From positions 4,956,001 through 5,020,000 of the forward strand of contig NZ_CP034562.1 in NCBI RefSeq assembly GCF_003970675.1: a DNA stretch of 64,000 bases, read 5' to 3'. The translations under genes and the position numbers were made by a program. Positions 8,936-17,496 of the stretch are shown here, in pieces (position 1 is the first letter of the stretch; the number at the start of each line of letters is the position of its first letter). The stretch is from Flammeovirga pectinis. GTDB taxonomy: Bacteria > Bacteroidota > Bacteroidia > Cytophagales > Flammeovirgaceae. The notes beneath the pieces were generated by a model. It did not search any database. It had not been told where the DNA came from and worked only from the letters and a program-made list of their open reading frames with translations.

Positions 8936-9529
8936 ATGAAAAACATTAAAAAATTATTCCTTGCAGCTTTATTAATTGTTTCAGGATTATCAACAGCATC
9001 AGCACAAGATCTTATTGGAATTTCTTATAACATGGCACTACCATCTAATAGTAGTACTATTACAGATGCTTCTTTTAGAGGTGGTAACTTAGAGTACAGA
9101 CATTTCTTAAATGATAATTTATCTATTGGTGCAAGTATTGGTTTTAATTATTTCAATCAGAATTTCGGGAATAAGACTTTTTCTTCAGAAAATTCAGCTA
9201 TTTCAGGTGAAACATATGAGAATTCGACTTCTTTATCAACATTAGCAACCGCTCATTATTATTTAGGTAACCTAGGTGGTATTAGACCTTATGCAGGTGT
9301 TGGAATTGGTGCAGCAGGAACATATTTTACTAGTCAAGTTGGTGGTGTAGCTGTTTCAGATCAGTATTGGGGTTTTGCAGTAGCACCAGAAGTAGGTGTA
9401 ATTGTACCTCTGGGAGATGCAGGAGTATCATTACTTGGTAACGTAAAGTATAACTATCAAACAGCAGCTCAAGGTTATGACAGTGTAGCTTATTGGGGCT
9501 TTAATATTGGTTTAGCCTTCGATTTCTAA
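8936..9529 (+). CDS. Outer-membrane beta-barrel protein
   Basis: The 197 residues start with a signal peptide (MKNIKKLFLAALLIVSGLSTASAQ, cleavage after ASA). The mature part alternates hydrophobic and polar residues in strands typical of an 8-strand Opa/OmpW/PF13505-like barrel: LEYRHFLNDNLSIGASIGFNYF, ISGETYENSTSLSTLATAHYY, GGIRPYAGVGIGAAGTYF. It ends in WGFNIGLAFDF, with the terminal aromatic residue needed for barrel assembly. It lies 39 bases after the DUF4136 lipoprotein and is probably in the same operon. The substrate or role is not visible; such proteins may be structural, porin-like or adhesive. Confidence 0.85.
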   Translation: MKNIKKLFLAALLIVSGLSTASAQDLIGISYNMALPSNSSTITDASFRGGNLEYRHFLNDNLSIGASIGFNYFNQNFGNKTFSSENSAISGETYENSTSLSTLATAHYYLGNLGGIRPYAGVGIGAAGTYFTSQVGGVAVSDQYWGFAVAPEVGVIVPLGDAGVSLLGNVKYNYQTAAQGYDSVAYWGFNIGLAFDF

Positions 9530-9556
9530 ATTGAAAGTTTAAAAATACATAAGAAG

Positions 9557-9589
9557 ACAGCTTTGCGGATAACGTAAAGCTGTTTTTTT
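9557..9589 (+). terminator. Intrinsic terminator after the lipoprotein-barrel operon
   Basis: ACAGCTTT (9557-9564) / AAAGCTGT (9576-9583), followed by a run of seven T. Confidence 0.9.
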
Positions 9590-10045
9590 GTTTAAAGATA
9601 AATCTTGACATTCTAGAAATAAAATTTGACACTCTGACCTTCTCGAAATACCGTTTAGTATTTTATGAGATTGATAAAAAGTTAGGTGTAGAGAGTTAAT
9701 AAATTGAGTAATAATAGGTAAAGAGATTTCTTGATGAGGAATCTCTTTTTTGTTTTCAAGTAAAAAGGAGACATCAAAAAAATACCTTATATGATTATAA
9801 GGAGAAGTTTTACCTTAAAAAATTTAATGTGTTTTTGTTTCTATTGAAAGATATAAAAATATAGACAGTGTTAGATTAACAGTATAGAGTTATTCTTTAT
9901 GTAGCCTAGATGCTAGAATAGATAAAGTTGAGATTATATAATTTAAAGGATCGTCTGTAAAATCTTTATTATTTTACATTTGTAAAGCTAATACTAAAAT
10001 ATCTTAAAACAAAAAGGTCTTTAAATTTTTAAAAAACCATTGTAT
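9590..10045. other. Gene-free stretch with an orphan terminator
   Basis: I find no credible coding frame here. It contains two similar 10-mers starting TTGACA (TTGACATTCT near 9605 and TTGACACTCT near 9628), an orphan plus-strand terminator at 9722-9751, and a weak hairpin CTTTAT/ATAAAG at 9895-9927. A short transcript ending at 9751 is possible but no clear promoter supports it. The neighbouring stretch 10148-10422, before tpiA, is AT-rich and holds only the upstream flank of the small RNA and the tpiA leader. Confidence 0.4.
9722..9751 (+). terminator. Orphan intrinsic terminator
   Basis: AGAGATT (9722-9728) / AATCTCT (9740-9746) followed by six T. It lies 133 bases beyond the previous terminator and has no gene in front of it, so it may end a small plus-strand RNA or catch read-through. 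Confidence 0.6.
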
Positions 10046-10147
10046 AAAAAAAAACACTTGAAATTTTTCAAGTGTCTTTCCACAGCTGGTTAATGTTACT
10101 GGTGTATCATGCCATACAATAGGTGACTAACCTATGATTCTTTACCC
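10046..10147 (-). ncRNA. Candidate small RNA, copy 1 of a repeated family
   Basis: Read on the minus strand, this is about 102 bases beginning GGGTAAAGA and ending in a terminator: a 9-10 bp stem over 10054-10075 followed by eight or more U (10053-10046). Bases 10076-10135 match 42948-43007 at 58 of 60 positions. A hairpin ATAGGT/ACCTAT with a 5-base loop (10119-10135) is identical in both copies. A second stem TGTAT/ATACA with loop GGCATG (10103-10118) is perfect here only. No minus-strand gene follows within hundreds of bases, so this copy looks free-standing rather than a leader. A possible weak -7 box is TAGTTATTG (minus strand, 10155-10147). I do not recognise the family. Confidence 0.72.
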
Positions 10148-10422
10148 AATAACTAATATTCATTAATTATGCCAACAGTTAATTAATATTGGTTAACTAA
10201 TTGATAATAAGTGTTTTGTTTGATTTTTTATTGTGTGCCAATTTTATATATGTTTCATATTGGAATTGATTTTCCATATTATGGAAAAAATAAAATCTAT
10301 TTTTATCGTAAATGTCTAAATATTCAATTTCAGTATGACGAATCTCATTTTGAATCAAGAAATACGTATGTATATTCGCAGCTGATTATTAAAAATTACA
10401 TTCAATAAAGAATTATAATATC

Positions 10423-11184
10423 ATGAGACAAAAAATTGTAGCAGGTAACTGGAAAATGAACCTTCTTAAAGAAGAAGCAGAATCATTAGCATCTGAAGTA
10501 GTAAACATGGCAAAGGATGAAACTCCTTCTGATGTAAAAGTTATTATGTGTACTCCATTTGTTCACTTGAGCAAAGTGAAGTCATTAATCGGAAACTCAG
10601 CAAACGTATTTGTTGGTGCACAAAACTGTTACACAGAACCTAGTGGTGCTTTTACAGGAGAGATTTCTGCTCCTCAATTAGCTTCTTACGGTATCGATTA
10701 TGTAATCTTAGGTCACTCTGAGCGTCGTGAGTATTTTGGTGAGTCTAACGAAATGTTAGCTAAAAAGACTGATGCAGTTTTAGCAAATAACATGCTTCCA
10801 ATCTTCTGTTTTGGAGAAGTATTAGAAGAGCGTGAGGCTGGTACTCAAAAAGCAGTTGTTGAAAAACAATTATCAGAAGGTATTTTCCACCTTTCTGCAG
10901 AAGACTTTGGTAAAGTAGTTTTAGCATACGAGCCAGTTTGGGCTATCGGTACTGGTAAAACAGCTTCTTCAGCACAAGCGCAAGAAATGCACAAAGATAT
11001 TCGTGATATGGTTGCTGCTAAATATGGTCAAGAAGTTGCAGATGCAACTCCTATCCTTTATGGTGGTTCTGCTAAACCAAGTAACGCACAAGAATTATTC
11101 GCTCAACCAGATGTTGACGGTGGTTTAATTGGTGGTGCTTCTTTAGCTTCAAGAGACTTCATCGAAATCTCAAAATCATACTAA
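10423..11184 (+). CDS. tpiA: Triose-phosphate isomerase
   Basis: Interconverts dihydroxyacetone phosphate and glyceraldehyde 3-phosphate in glycolysis and gluconeogenesis. The 253 residues are the normal length. Catalytic positions are all present: Asn9 and Lys11 in AGNWKMN, His98 in GHSERR, and Glu170 in AYEPVWAIGTGKT. The phosphate-binding loop YGGSAKPSNA and the final GGASL element follow. The ATG at 10423 gives the usual N-terminus MRQKIVAGNWKMN. It stands alone between the small-RNA gap and its own terminator. Confidence 0.98.
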   Translation: MRQKIVAGNWKMNLLKEEAESLASEVVNMAKDETPSDVKVIMCTPFVHLSKVKSLIGNSANVFVGAQNCYTEPSGAFTGEISAPQLASYGIDYVILGHSERREYFGESNEMLAKKTDAVLANNMLPIFCFGEVLEEREAGTQKAVVEKQLSEGIFHLSAEDFGKVVLAYEPVWAIGTGKTASSAQAQEMHKDIRDMVAAKYGQEVADATPILYGGSAKPSNAQELFAQPDVDGGLIGGASLASRDFIEISKSY

Positions 11185-11222
11185 TTGATTTTAAGATCGA
11201 AAAGATAAATCGTGTTTTTAAA

Positions 11223-11256
11223 AAGGTTGGCTTCTAGTAAGTCAACCTTTTTTTTA
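11223..11256 (+). terminator. Intrinsic terminator after tpiA
   Basis: An 11-bp stem AAGGTTGGCTT (11223-11233) / AAGTCAACCTT (11239-11249) with one G-U pair and loop CTAGT, then a T run. Confidence 0.92.
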
Positions 11257-11336
11257 TTTTATCAAACCTAATAACTTACTATATTACTAATGTTATCACT
11301 CTTCTACCTTAGAAGGTCACTAAACTATTCTTTTTA

Positions 11337-12161
11337 ATGATTATGCTTCGTCTATTATTACTATTCATATTTCTAGTTCCCTCTCTACTATCTTTTGCTC
11401 AAGAGAAAAATAAAAAGAAGCAAAAGAAAGATAAATCTATGATGGGTAAAATTCAATCAGATTTAGAAGAACAAGAACAATATGAAAGAGATAGTACTGT
11501 TTTTTATTTTCCAGATTGGACACAAGGAGATGTAACATTAAAAACTGGAGAAAAATTTACGGATGTGCCTGTGTTATATGATTTACAGCACGATCAAGTA
11601 GAAATTCAGCGAGTAGAATCTTCTTCTCTATATGGAGGAATGGAAATACTAGATACCACAACTATTACTTTTGAAGTTCATACAATAAATAATTTCAAAA
11701 TGGTGGTTTCTAATTATGATGATGCTGGTGTTGAAATAGATAAAACTGATTTTGATTTTATTAATGCTGATATCTATTTAAGAGAAGGAGTTCCGGCTTT
11801 GGGCATTTATCAAGAAATATTAAAAGGAGATTTAAGTTTACTTGCTTACCCTTATCTTTTAAAAACAGCTATACGCCCTAACACAACTTTTGATGAAGAC
11901 CGTTTAAACAATGAAGCAAGAGGAATACATTCCAATCCACATAAAAATGAAGTGATTTATGATTATGCTTTAAAAGAAAAATTATATTTCTTAATTGATA
12001 ATAATCACTTACAATTAGTGGATACAAGAAAGAAACATCTTTTAAGAGTATTTGTTGGTAAAGAGGCAGAAATGTCATCTTATATCAATAAAAACAATAT
12101 AAGTTTTAGACAAAAAGAAGGTCTTATTGAACTTGTAAAACATTATAATTCAATACTATAG
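11337..12161 (+). CDS. Exported hypothetical protein with Lys-rich segment
   Basis: The 274 residues start with a signal peptide (MIMLRLLLLFIFLVPSLLSFAQ; ATG at 11337 or 11343) cleaved after SFA. A very basic stretch EKNKKKQKKDK follows directly. The mature protein contains GDVTLKTGEKFTDVPVLYDLQHDQVEI, similar in style to many uncharacterised Bacteroidota secreted proteins that describe a response to configuration or structure, but I cannot name a family. The C-terminal 60 residues (KLYFLIDNNHLQLVDTRKKHLLRVFVGKEAEMSSYI) look globular. It converges on the hydrolase gene with one base between the stops. Confidence 0.75.
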   Translation: MIMLRLLLLFIFLVPSLLSFAQEKNKKKQKKDKSMMGKIQSDLEEQEQYERDSTVFYFPDWTQGDVTLKTGEKFTDVPVLYDLQHDQVEIQRVESSSLYGGMEILDTTTITFEVHTINNFKMVVSNYDDAGVEIDKTDFDFINADIYLREGVPALGIYQEILKGDLSLLAYPYLLKTAIRPNTTFDEDRLNNEARGIHSNPHKNEVIYDYALKEKLYFLIDNNHLQLVDTRKKHLLRVFVGKEAEMSSYINKNNISFRQKEGLIELVKHYNSIL

Positions 12162-12162
12162 T

Positions 12163-12948
12163 TTATTGGTTGTTTAGCCACTCTTCAACATGTTTTGCTA
12201 CATTTTCCCAAGTAGGCTCAAACATAAAGGCATGTGCCATATTCTCGAAAATTTTAGACTCGTGATTATATAAGGCAGCTGTTTTTTCTACATCTTCTGG
12301 GAAGATAATTTTATCATCTCTAAAACCAATATGATACATTGGGAAGTTGACTTTCTCTGGTTTAATAGCAAAGTCTTTTAAGCACATTTCTAACATTGCA
12401 CGAATGGATTCTCTTTGAATATTTCTACCCACATGCATCTGAACTTCTCTACTAGGAGGGGTAGTATAAATACCTTCAGGTGCTTCTGTATTAATAAATT
12501 TCCAAAAAGGGAATAACGTAGATGCAGCAAATTTCCCCCAACTAATTGGGTTAGAAAAAAATGAGGATGTCATAGAGTTTAATATTCCATAAGGAGGAAC
12601 TGCTGCCAACAAAACTGCAGCTTGTAAAGAAACTCTTTGTGCTACAAGTTGCGTAACAATACCACCCATAGAATGCCCAATTACAATAGGTTTTTCTTCT
12701 AAGGAGGTAATAAGGTTAATTACATCATTAGTGTAAATTTCTAAGCCATAGAGATTAAGTAAAACTTTATTTCCATTTTCTCCATGTCCGCTTAAACTTA
12801 TAGCATAAGTATCGTATCCAATTTCTGAGAAATACTCATAGAAATTACCTTTCCAAGCTTCTGCATTAAACAAAGCCCCGTGTACTAGGATAATAGGGTG
12901 CTTAGATTTTTTATTTTTGGCAGGGTTAAATAATGTGGTTGATGACAT
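12163..12948 (-). CDS. Alpha/beta hydrolase
   Basis: Predicted serine hydrolase (esterase or lipase-like) of 261 residues, without a signal peptide, so cytoplasmic. The oxyanion region ILVHGALFNAEAW (20-32) is followed by the nucleophile elbow GHSMGG with Ser93. An acid residue in FRDDKII (Asp211 or Asp212) and His239 in NMAHAF complete a plausible triad. A cap domain spans about 120-195. The substrate cannot be read from sequence. It is followed by no further gene on its strand and converges on the exported protein gene to its left; upstream lies the terminator of the amidohydrolase operon. Confidence 0.9.
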   Translation of the reverse strand: MSSTTLFNPAKNKKSKHPIILVHGALFNAEAWKGNFYEYFSEIGYDTYAISLSGHGENGNKVLLNLYGLEIYTNDVINLITSLEEKPIVIGHSMGGIVTQLVAQRVSLQAAVLLAAVPPYGILNSMTSSFFSNPISWGKFAASTLFPFWKFINTEAPEGIYTTPPSREVQMHVGRNIQRESIRAMLEMCLKDFAIKPEKVNFPMYHIGFRDDKIIFPEDVEKTAALYNHESKIFENMAHAFMFEPTWENVAKHVEEWLNNQ

Positions 12949-12972
12949 GTTACAAAGTTAATTCTTAAAATG

Positions 12973-13013
12973 AAAAAGGCCGAACGTAGGTAACACTAAT
13001 CGTTCGGCCTTTT
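12973..13013 (-). terminator. Intrinsic terminator of the amidohydrolase operon
   Basis: Perfect 12-bp stem AAAGGCCGAACG (12975-12986) / CGTTCGGCCTTT (13002-13013) with a 15-base loop. The minus strand continues into a T run. It lies 11 bases past the stop at 13025. Confidence 0.92.
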
Positions 13014-13024
13014 GTCAAAGAATA

Positions 13025-14314
13025 TTAATTCTCGTATTTATCTTTAAATTTTTGATACAACATAGAGTGTTTATTGTTTAAATCAATTGCTCTACCATCT
13101 ATAAAAGCAATAGTTACTTTACTTGTACGCATATCAAGTAAATCACCTTTACTTATAACAAGTGTAGCAGATTTACCTACTTCTAAACTTCCGTATTTCT
13201 CTTCAATTCCTAAAATTTTAGCAGTATTAGATGTAATCATTTTTAAAGCTTCTTCTTTTTCTACACCAAAAGCAGCAGCAGTTCCCGCATAAAAAGGTAG
13301 GTTTCTAGAATTTGAAGCACTAGAATGTGTTAACCCTACTAAGATACCAGCCTCTTGTAATAATGCTGCTCTTTTATAAGGTAAGTCGTAGGCTTCTTGT
13401 TCTCTTTCTGGTAATGAATGTACGTCTGTAAGTAAAACAGGAATGTTATTCTCCTTTAAGAAATCTGTGATTAACCAAGCGTCTGCACCACCAACAACGA
13501 CTATATTTTGGATGTTGTATTTTTGAGCCATTTTTACTGCAGATACAATGCTTTTTGCCTCATCTACATGAATAAATAGTTTCTCTTTACCAGAAAATAA
13601 TTCTTTCATTGCCTCCATAGGGAAGTCTGGAAGTTTGATATCAGTTGCCTTACTGTATGCTTCTGCATCCATTAAAGTATGCTCGATTACCTTTACATAT
13701 TTTTGATATGTTTTAGATATTTGCAATCCTTTTTCAGGGCTAGTCCAACCTGGTGCATAATATTTATTAGGCCAATGCAAGTGTTGTCCATCATTTTCTT
13801 GTACAATAGCATCTTCCCAGTTCCAAGCATCTAGTTGTACAATAGAAGATCTACCAGAGAATATCCCTCCTTTTGGCATTACTTGTTCTACTAGAATACC
13901 GTTACTTCTAACAGTAGGAATAACATGAGAATCTGTATTGAAAGCAATTACAGAACGTACTTCTGGGTTTATTCTTCCTGTTTCATAGTTGTCGTTTGAT
14001 GCACTTACTGCTTCAATTTCAACAAGACCGAGTTCCGAAGTAGGTAAAATTAAACCAGGATATATTTCTTGTCCATCAGTATCAATTACTTCATAAGATG
14101 CATCAGAAAAGTCTGTCCCAACATAGGTAATTACGCCATCTTTAAAAGCGATTACTCCATCTTTAATCACTTTGCCTTTACCATCGTGAAGTAAAGCTCC
14201 TTTCAGAATTATACCTTTTGTTTGACTTTTAGCAGGAGAAGGAACTTGAGCCATAACTTTTATGGATAAGCCAAGAACCCCAATCAGTGCAATAATTAAT
14301 TTTATATTTTTCAT
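13025..14314 (-). CDS. Exported amidohydrolase-like protein lacking the HxH metal motif
   Basis: The 429 residues include a signal peptide (MKNIKLIIALIGVLGLSIKVMAQ), so the protein is periplasmic or exported. The fold is that of the amidohydrolase superfamily: an N-terminal strand with GALLHDGKGKVIKDGVIAFKDG, a central barrel, and a C-terminal KYGSLEVGKSATLVIS composite-domain signature. At the place where the metal motif DxHxH should follow PGLI, the sequence is LPTSELG (Leu90, Thr92, Glu94), so the first two metal ligands are missing. It may be non-catalytic or use another metal arrangement. It lies 20 bases downstream of a 999-residue relative and is clearly in the same operon. The two may act as partners on a cyclic amide or peptide-like substrate, which is inference. 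Confidence 0.85.
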   Translation of the reverse strand: MKNIKLIIALIGVLGLSIKVMAQVPSPAKSQTKGIILKGALLHDGKGKVIKDGVIAFKDGVITYVGTDFSDASYEVIDTDGQEIYPGLILPTSELGLVEIEAVSASNDNYETGRINPEVRSVIAFNTDSHVIPTVRSNGILVEQVMPKGGIFSGRSSIVQLDAWNWEDAIVQENDGQHLHWPNKYYAPGWTSPEKGLQISKTYQKYVKVIEHTLMDAEAYSKATDIKLPDFPMEAMKELFSGKEKLFIHVDEAKSIVSAVKMAQKYNIQNIVVVGGADAWLITDFLKENNIPVLLTDVHSLPEREQEAYDLPYKRAALLQEAGILVGLTHSSASNSRNLPFYAGTAAAFGVEKEEALKMITSNTAKILGIEEKYGSLEVGKSATLVISKGDLLDMRTSKVTIAFIDGRAIDLNNKHSMLYQKFKDKYEN

Positions 14315-14334
14315 TTTATATCTTCTTTAAAGGG

Positions 14335-17334
14335 TTAGTCAAGGTGTAAATAATCGCAATGCATATGTTGCTCAATTTTAGGAGCTACATCTTTCACTTT
14401 GTCACCTGCTTTTTCTGCTGCTTGCATTTTAGCCACTAACCTTGCTCTTTCTTTTTGCATGTCCTTTTTAAGTTGCTTATCTTTTTCTAAAGAGAAATAG
14501 ATGGTACCATCAACTAAAGTATGAGTAGGTTTTGCATAGATTGAAAGAGGATTGTCTGACCATAAAACAAGGTCTGCATCTTTTCCGATCTTTATTGAAC
14601 CCACTTTATGATCTACATGTAATAACTTTGCAGGGTTTAGGGTAACCATTTTCCAAGCTTCTTCCTCGCTCATATCTGCATACTTAACACTTTTTGCAGC
14701 CTCTTGATTTAAACGACGACCCATTTCAGAATCATCAGAATTAATAGCAACAGTAATACCTTGAGACGCCATTAAAGCAGCATTTTGAGGAATAGCCTCA
14801 TAAACTTCAAATTTATACGCCCACCAATCGGAGAAAGTTGATGCCCCTGCACCATGTTCTTTCATTTTATCAGCTACTTTATAACCTTCTAAAATATGCG
14901 TGAATGTATTTACTCTAAAATCAAAACTATCTGCCACCTTCATCAACATATTAATTTCTGATTGTACATAAGAGTGACACGAGATAAAACGTTCATCATT
15001 TAGAATTTGTGCCAATGCCTCTAATTGTAAATCTTTACGCGGCTTAGGTCCTTTACCAGCATACGTTTTTTGAGCATCATCATAAACTTTTGCCCTAGTA
15101 AAACCATCTATATAAACGGCTTCTACACCCATTCTTGTTTGTGGAAAACGATCTGACATTGGCCAGCTAGAACGTTTTACATTTTCACCTAAGGCGAACT
15201 TTATAAATGGTTTTGCTTCTTTAAAAATTAAATCGTTTGGATTAGTTTTACCCCATCTAAATTTAATAACAGCAGATTGCCCACCAACAGGATTGGCAGA
15301 ACCATGTAATAATTGAGCAGATGTTACACCACCTGCTAATTGACGGTATATATCTACATCGTTAGGGTTAAGTACATCTTCCATTCTTACCATAGACGAC
15401 ATTACAGCAACATCGTTTACACTAAATAATGCAATGTGTGAATGTTCATCTATTATACCATTTGTAAGGTGTTTGCCTGTACCATCAATTACTTTAGTAC
15501 TTTTATTAGCTTTAAGACTATTTCCTATTTTAGCAATCTTACCATCTTTTATAAGTACGTCTGTATTCTTAATAATACCTTGCTCTTCATTGGTCCAAAT
15601 AGTTGCATTTTTAATCAGAATAGTTTCTTGTTGTGCAATTTCTTTACTGCCATAAGCACTAAAAGGGAAAATGATATCACCTAATTCTGGGTTAGCTTCT
15701 ACCTCTTCTTTTTTCTTTTCTTCTGTATTTGATGCGGATTTAATAGCCGTCCATTTTAACCAACTTCCATCTGCATTTTTTCCTTCACCAGAAAAATTAC
15801 CTTCGTTATTTGCCCAACCAGAAAGTCGGATTGATGTAGCTTTTGTTGTTGTATCTGATTTAAATGATAAAGAAAGTATACCATCGGCAATAGCTGCTTT
15901 AGTATCTAGTTTTAAAGAGTCGTTTACTGTAACATTCCATTTTGCAGATGTATTATCTTTACCTGTAACTTTTAAAGTATACGTACTGTCTGCAACTGTT
16001 AAGGTGTATTGTCCTCTAAAATCATTTGTATTCCATGCTTTAGCGACATAGCGTTTACCACGAACCCAGTTTTCTAGTACATCACCTTCTTCTGTAAATA
16101 ATGGTGCTGATGCAATAATAAAGTTGGCTATTTTACCTTTTTCAATTGTACCTAAACGATCAGAAGAATTTGTATAAGAGGCAGGGATTGTAGTTAAAGC
16201 AGCCAATACTTGCTCTTCTGAAAGTCCTCTTTTTACAGCTAAGCGAATATTTTTAAGGAAATTAGCCTTGCTTGATAAATCAAATGCTGTGATTGAAAAA
16301 CGAATGTTTTCTTTAGCCAAAAGCGATAAGTTAGAGGGAGCTAATTCCCAATGCTTCATTTCAGAAAAAGTGGCGTTCATTGCATCAATTGGATCATTTA
16401 CATTTAACGCTTGTGGAAAATCTACAGGAAGAATTAATGTAGGGTTGATCAATTTTAAAGTTGCAATGTCTTGGTATTCATCTCCATTACCAACGTAGAT
16501 ATATTGTTTTTGAAATTCCTTAGCAACCTTAGCTGCTCTTTCAAGGTCAAATAGATCTTTAGTAGCAAAAAATTGAGGAAAATTTTGAGAACGATTGAAA
16601 GCCTCTAATGTAACATCTGTAAATTTTTCATGACCAGTAGTCTTATACCATTCTGCGTCATAATAAGTCTGACGAAGTAGGGCAACATAACCCATAGTAG
16701 AAACTGGGTACATTTGTTTAGAAGACCCTTTGTCAAAAGCTAAATGAGCACCAACTTTTTCTGAAAGCATCAATTCGTTTGCTTTACCATCGCCAAAAGT
16801 AACTAAGGCGGACGTACCTCTTGCAATACCATCAGGCAGATAGGTTAATGCACTACCAAAACCAATAGATCGCATTTCTTTAGCTACTTTACCTTCACTT
16901 TTAAAAAGTTCGGCTGCATTTGTATTTGCCTTTATAGCATCGTTAGCATTATATGCCTTAGGATTTTGAGGACCAATTTTTTCGGGTTCACTCCAAGACC
17001 AAAAATTACCTTTTTCAACTTTGGGCATTCCATAATGGGTATTTGCATCAATAAATGAGGCATAAATATGTTTACCCTTGACATTAATTTCTGCCGCACC
17101 TTTTGGTACTGAATTACCTTCTAAAACAGATACAATTTTGCCTTCTTTAATAACTAAAGTGGCATTTTGTAAAGTTTGAGTTGGTGATATGTGAACTGAG
17201 GCGTTCGTGAAAGCGTAATAGTTACTTCTGTCATCCCTTACACCATTTATTGTAAAGTTTTCTTGGGCTAACAGTGTATTACCAATACCGAATAATAAAA
17301 CTATTATTCCGTAGATAAAATTATGTTTATTCAT
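14335..17334 (-). CDS. Exported two-domain amidohydrolase
   Basis: The 999 residues start with a signal peptide (MNKHNFIYGIIVLLFGIGNTLLAQ). Two amidohydrolase-like domains are fused. The first (about 40-430) has DANTHYG at 96-102, where the first metal His is replaced by Asn98; it ends in the composite signature GTIEKGKIANFIIA. A linker domain of about 100 residues follows (around 440-545). The second (about 570-960) looks catalytic: IIDEHSHIAL with His631 and His633, CHSY and THILEG for later His ligands, INSDDSEMGRR for the catalytic Asp, and VGSIKIGKDADLVLWS. The tail ends HMHCDYLHLD. First gene of a two-gene operon with the 429-residue amidohydrolase-like gene. Substrate unknown. Confidence 0.9.
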   Translation of the reverse strand: MNKHNFIYGIIVLLFGIGNTLLAQENFTINGVRDDRSNYYAFTNASVHISPTQTLQNATLVIKEGKIVSVLEGNSVPKGAAEINVKGKHIYASFIDANTHYGMPKVEKGNFWSWSEPEKIGPQNPKAYNANDAIKANTNAAELFKSEGKVAKEMRSIGFGSALTYLPDGIARGTSALVTFGDGKANELMLSEKVGAHLAFDKGSSKQMYPVSTMGYVALLRQTYYDAEWYKTTGHEKFTDVTLEAFNRSQNFPQFFATKDLFDLERAAKVAKEFQKQYIYVGNGDEYQDIATLKLINPTLILPVDFPQALNVNDPIDAMNATFSEMKHWELAPSNLSLLAKENIRFSITAFDLSSKANFLKNIRLAVKRGLSEEQVLAALTTIPASYTNSSDRLGTIEKGKIANFIIASAPLFTEEGDVLENWVRGKRYVAKAWNTNDFRGQYTLTVADSTYTLKVTGKDNTSAKWNVTVNDSLKLDTKAAIADGILSLSFKSDTTTKATSIRLSGWANNEGNFSGEGKNADGSWLKWTAIKSASNTEEKKKEEVEANPELGDIIFPFSAYGSKEIAQQETILIKNATIWTNEEQGIIKNTDVLIKDGKIAKIGNSLKANKSTKVIDGTGKHLTNGIIDEHSHIALFSVNDVAVMSSMVRMEDVLNPNDVDIYRQLAGGVTSAQLLHGSANPVGGQSAVIKFRWGKTNPNDLIFKEAKPFIKFALGENVKRSSWPMSDRFPQTRMGVEAVYIDGFTRAKVYDDAQKTYAGKGPKPRKDLQLEALAQILNDERFISCHSYVQSEINMLMKVADSFDFRVNTFTHILEGYKVADKMKEHGAGASTFSDWWAYKFEVYEAIPQNAALMASQGITVAINSDDSEMGRRLNQEAAKSVKYADMSEEEAWKMVTLNPAKLLHVDHKVGSIKIGKDADLVLWSDNPLSIYAKPTHTLVDGTIYFSLEKDKQLKKDMQKERARLVAKMQAAEKAGDKVKDVAPKIEQHMHCDYLHLD

Positions 17335-17496
17335 TTTAGAAATTTTGATTGAACTGGAAAGTTGGTCGCTAACTTAAAGAGTAATAATTGGAAACAAAAA
17401 GAAATTAGAATTATTATGGTCTTGATAAACAAGACGAATAAGAATTAGTTATCATTTTAGAGGTATCTTTATTTAGTCACATCAAAAGTAATATTT

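Noticed and set aside
9895..9927. Hairpin CTTTAT/ATAAAG as an RNA element
   Set aside because: Short, A/T-only outer stem in an AT-rich gap with no terminator or promoter; likely chance.
10211..10408. 65-codon open frame before tpiA
   Set aside because: Phe/Tyr/Ile-rich translation typical of random AT-rich DNA, no recognisable start context, no family; it overlaps the tpiA leader.
15434..16498. Several plus-strand open frames of 73-126 codons
   Set aside because: They lie antisense inside the well-supported 999-residue amidohydrolase gene; compositions are those of a reversed coding strand.
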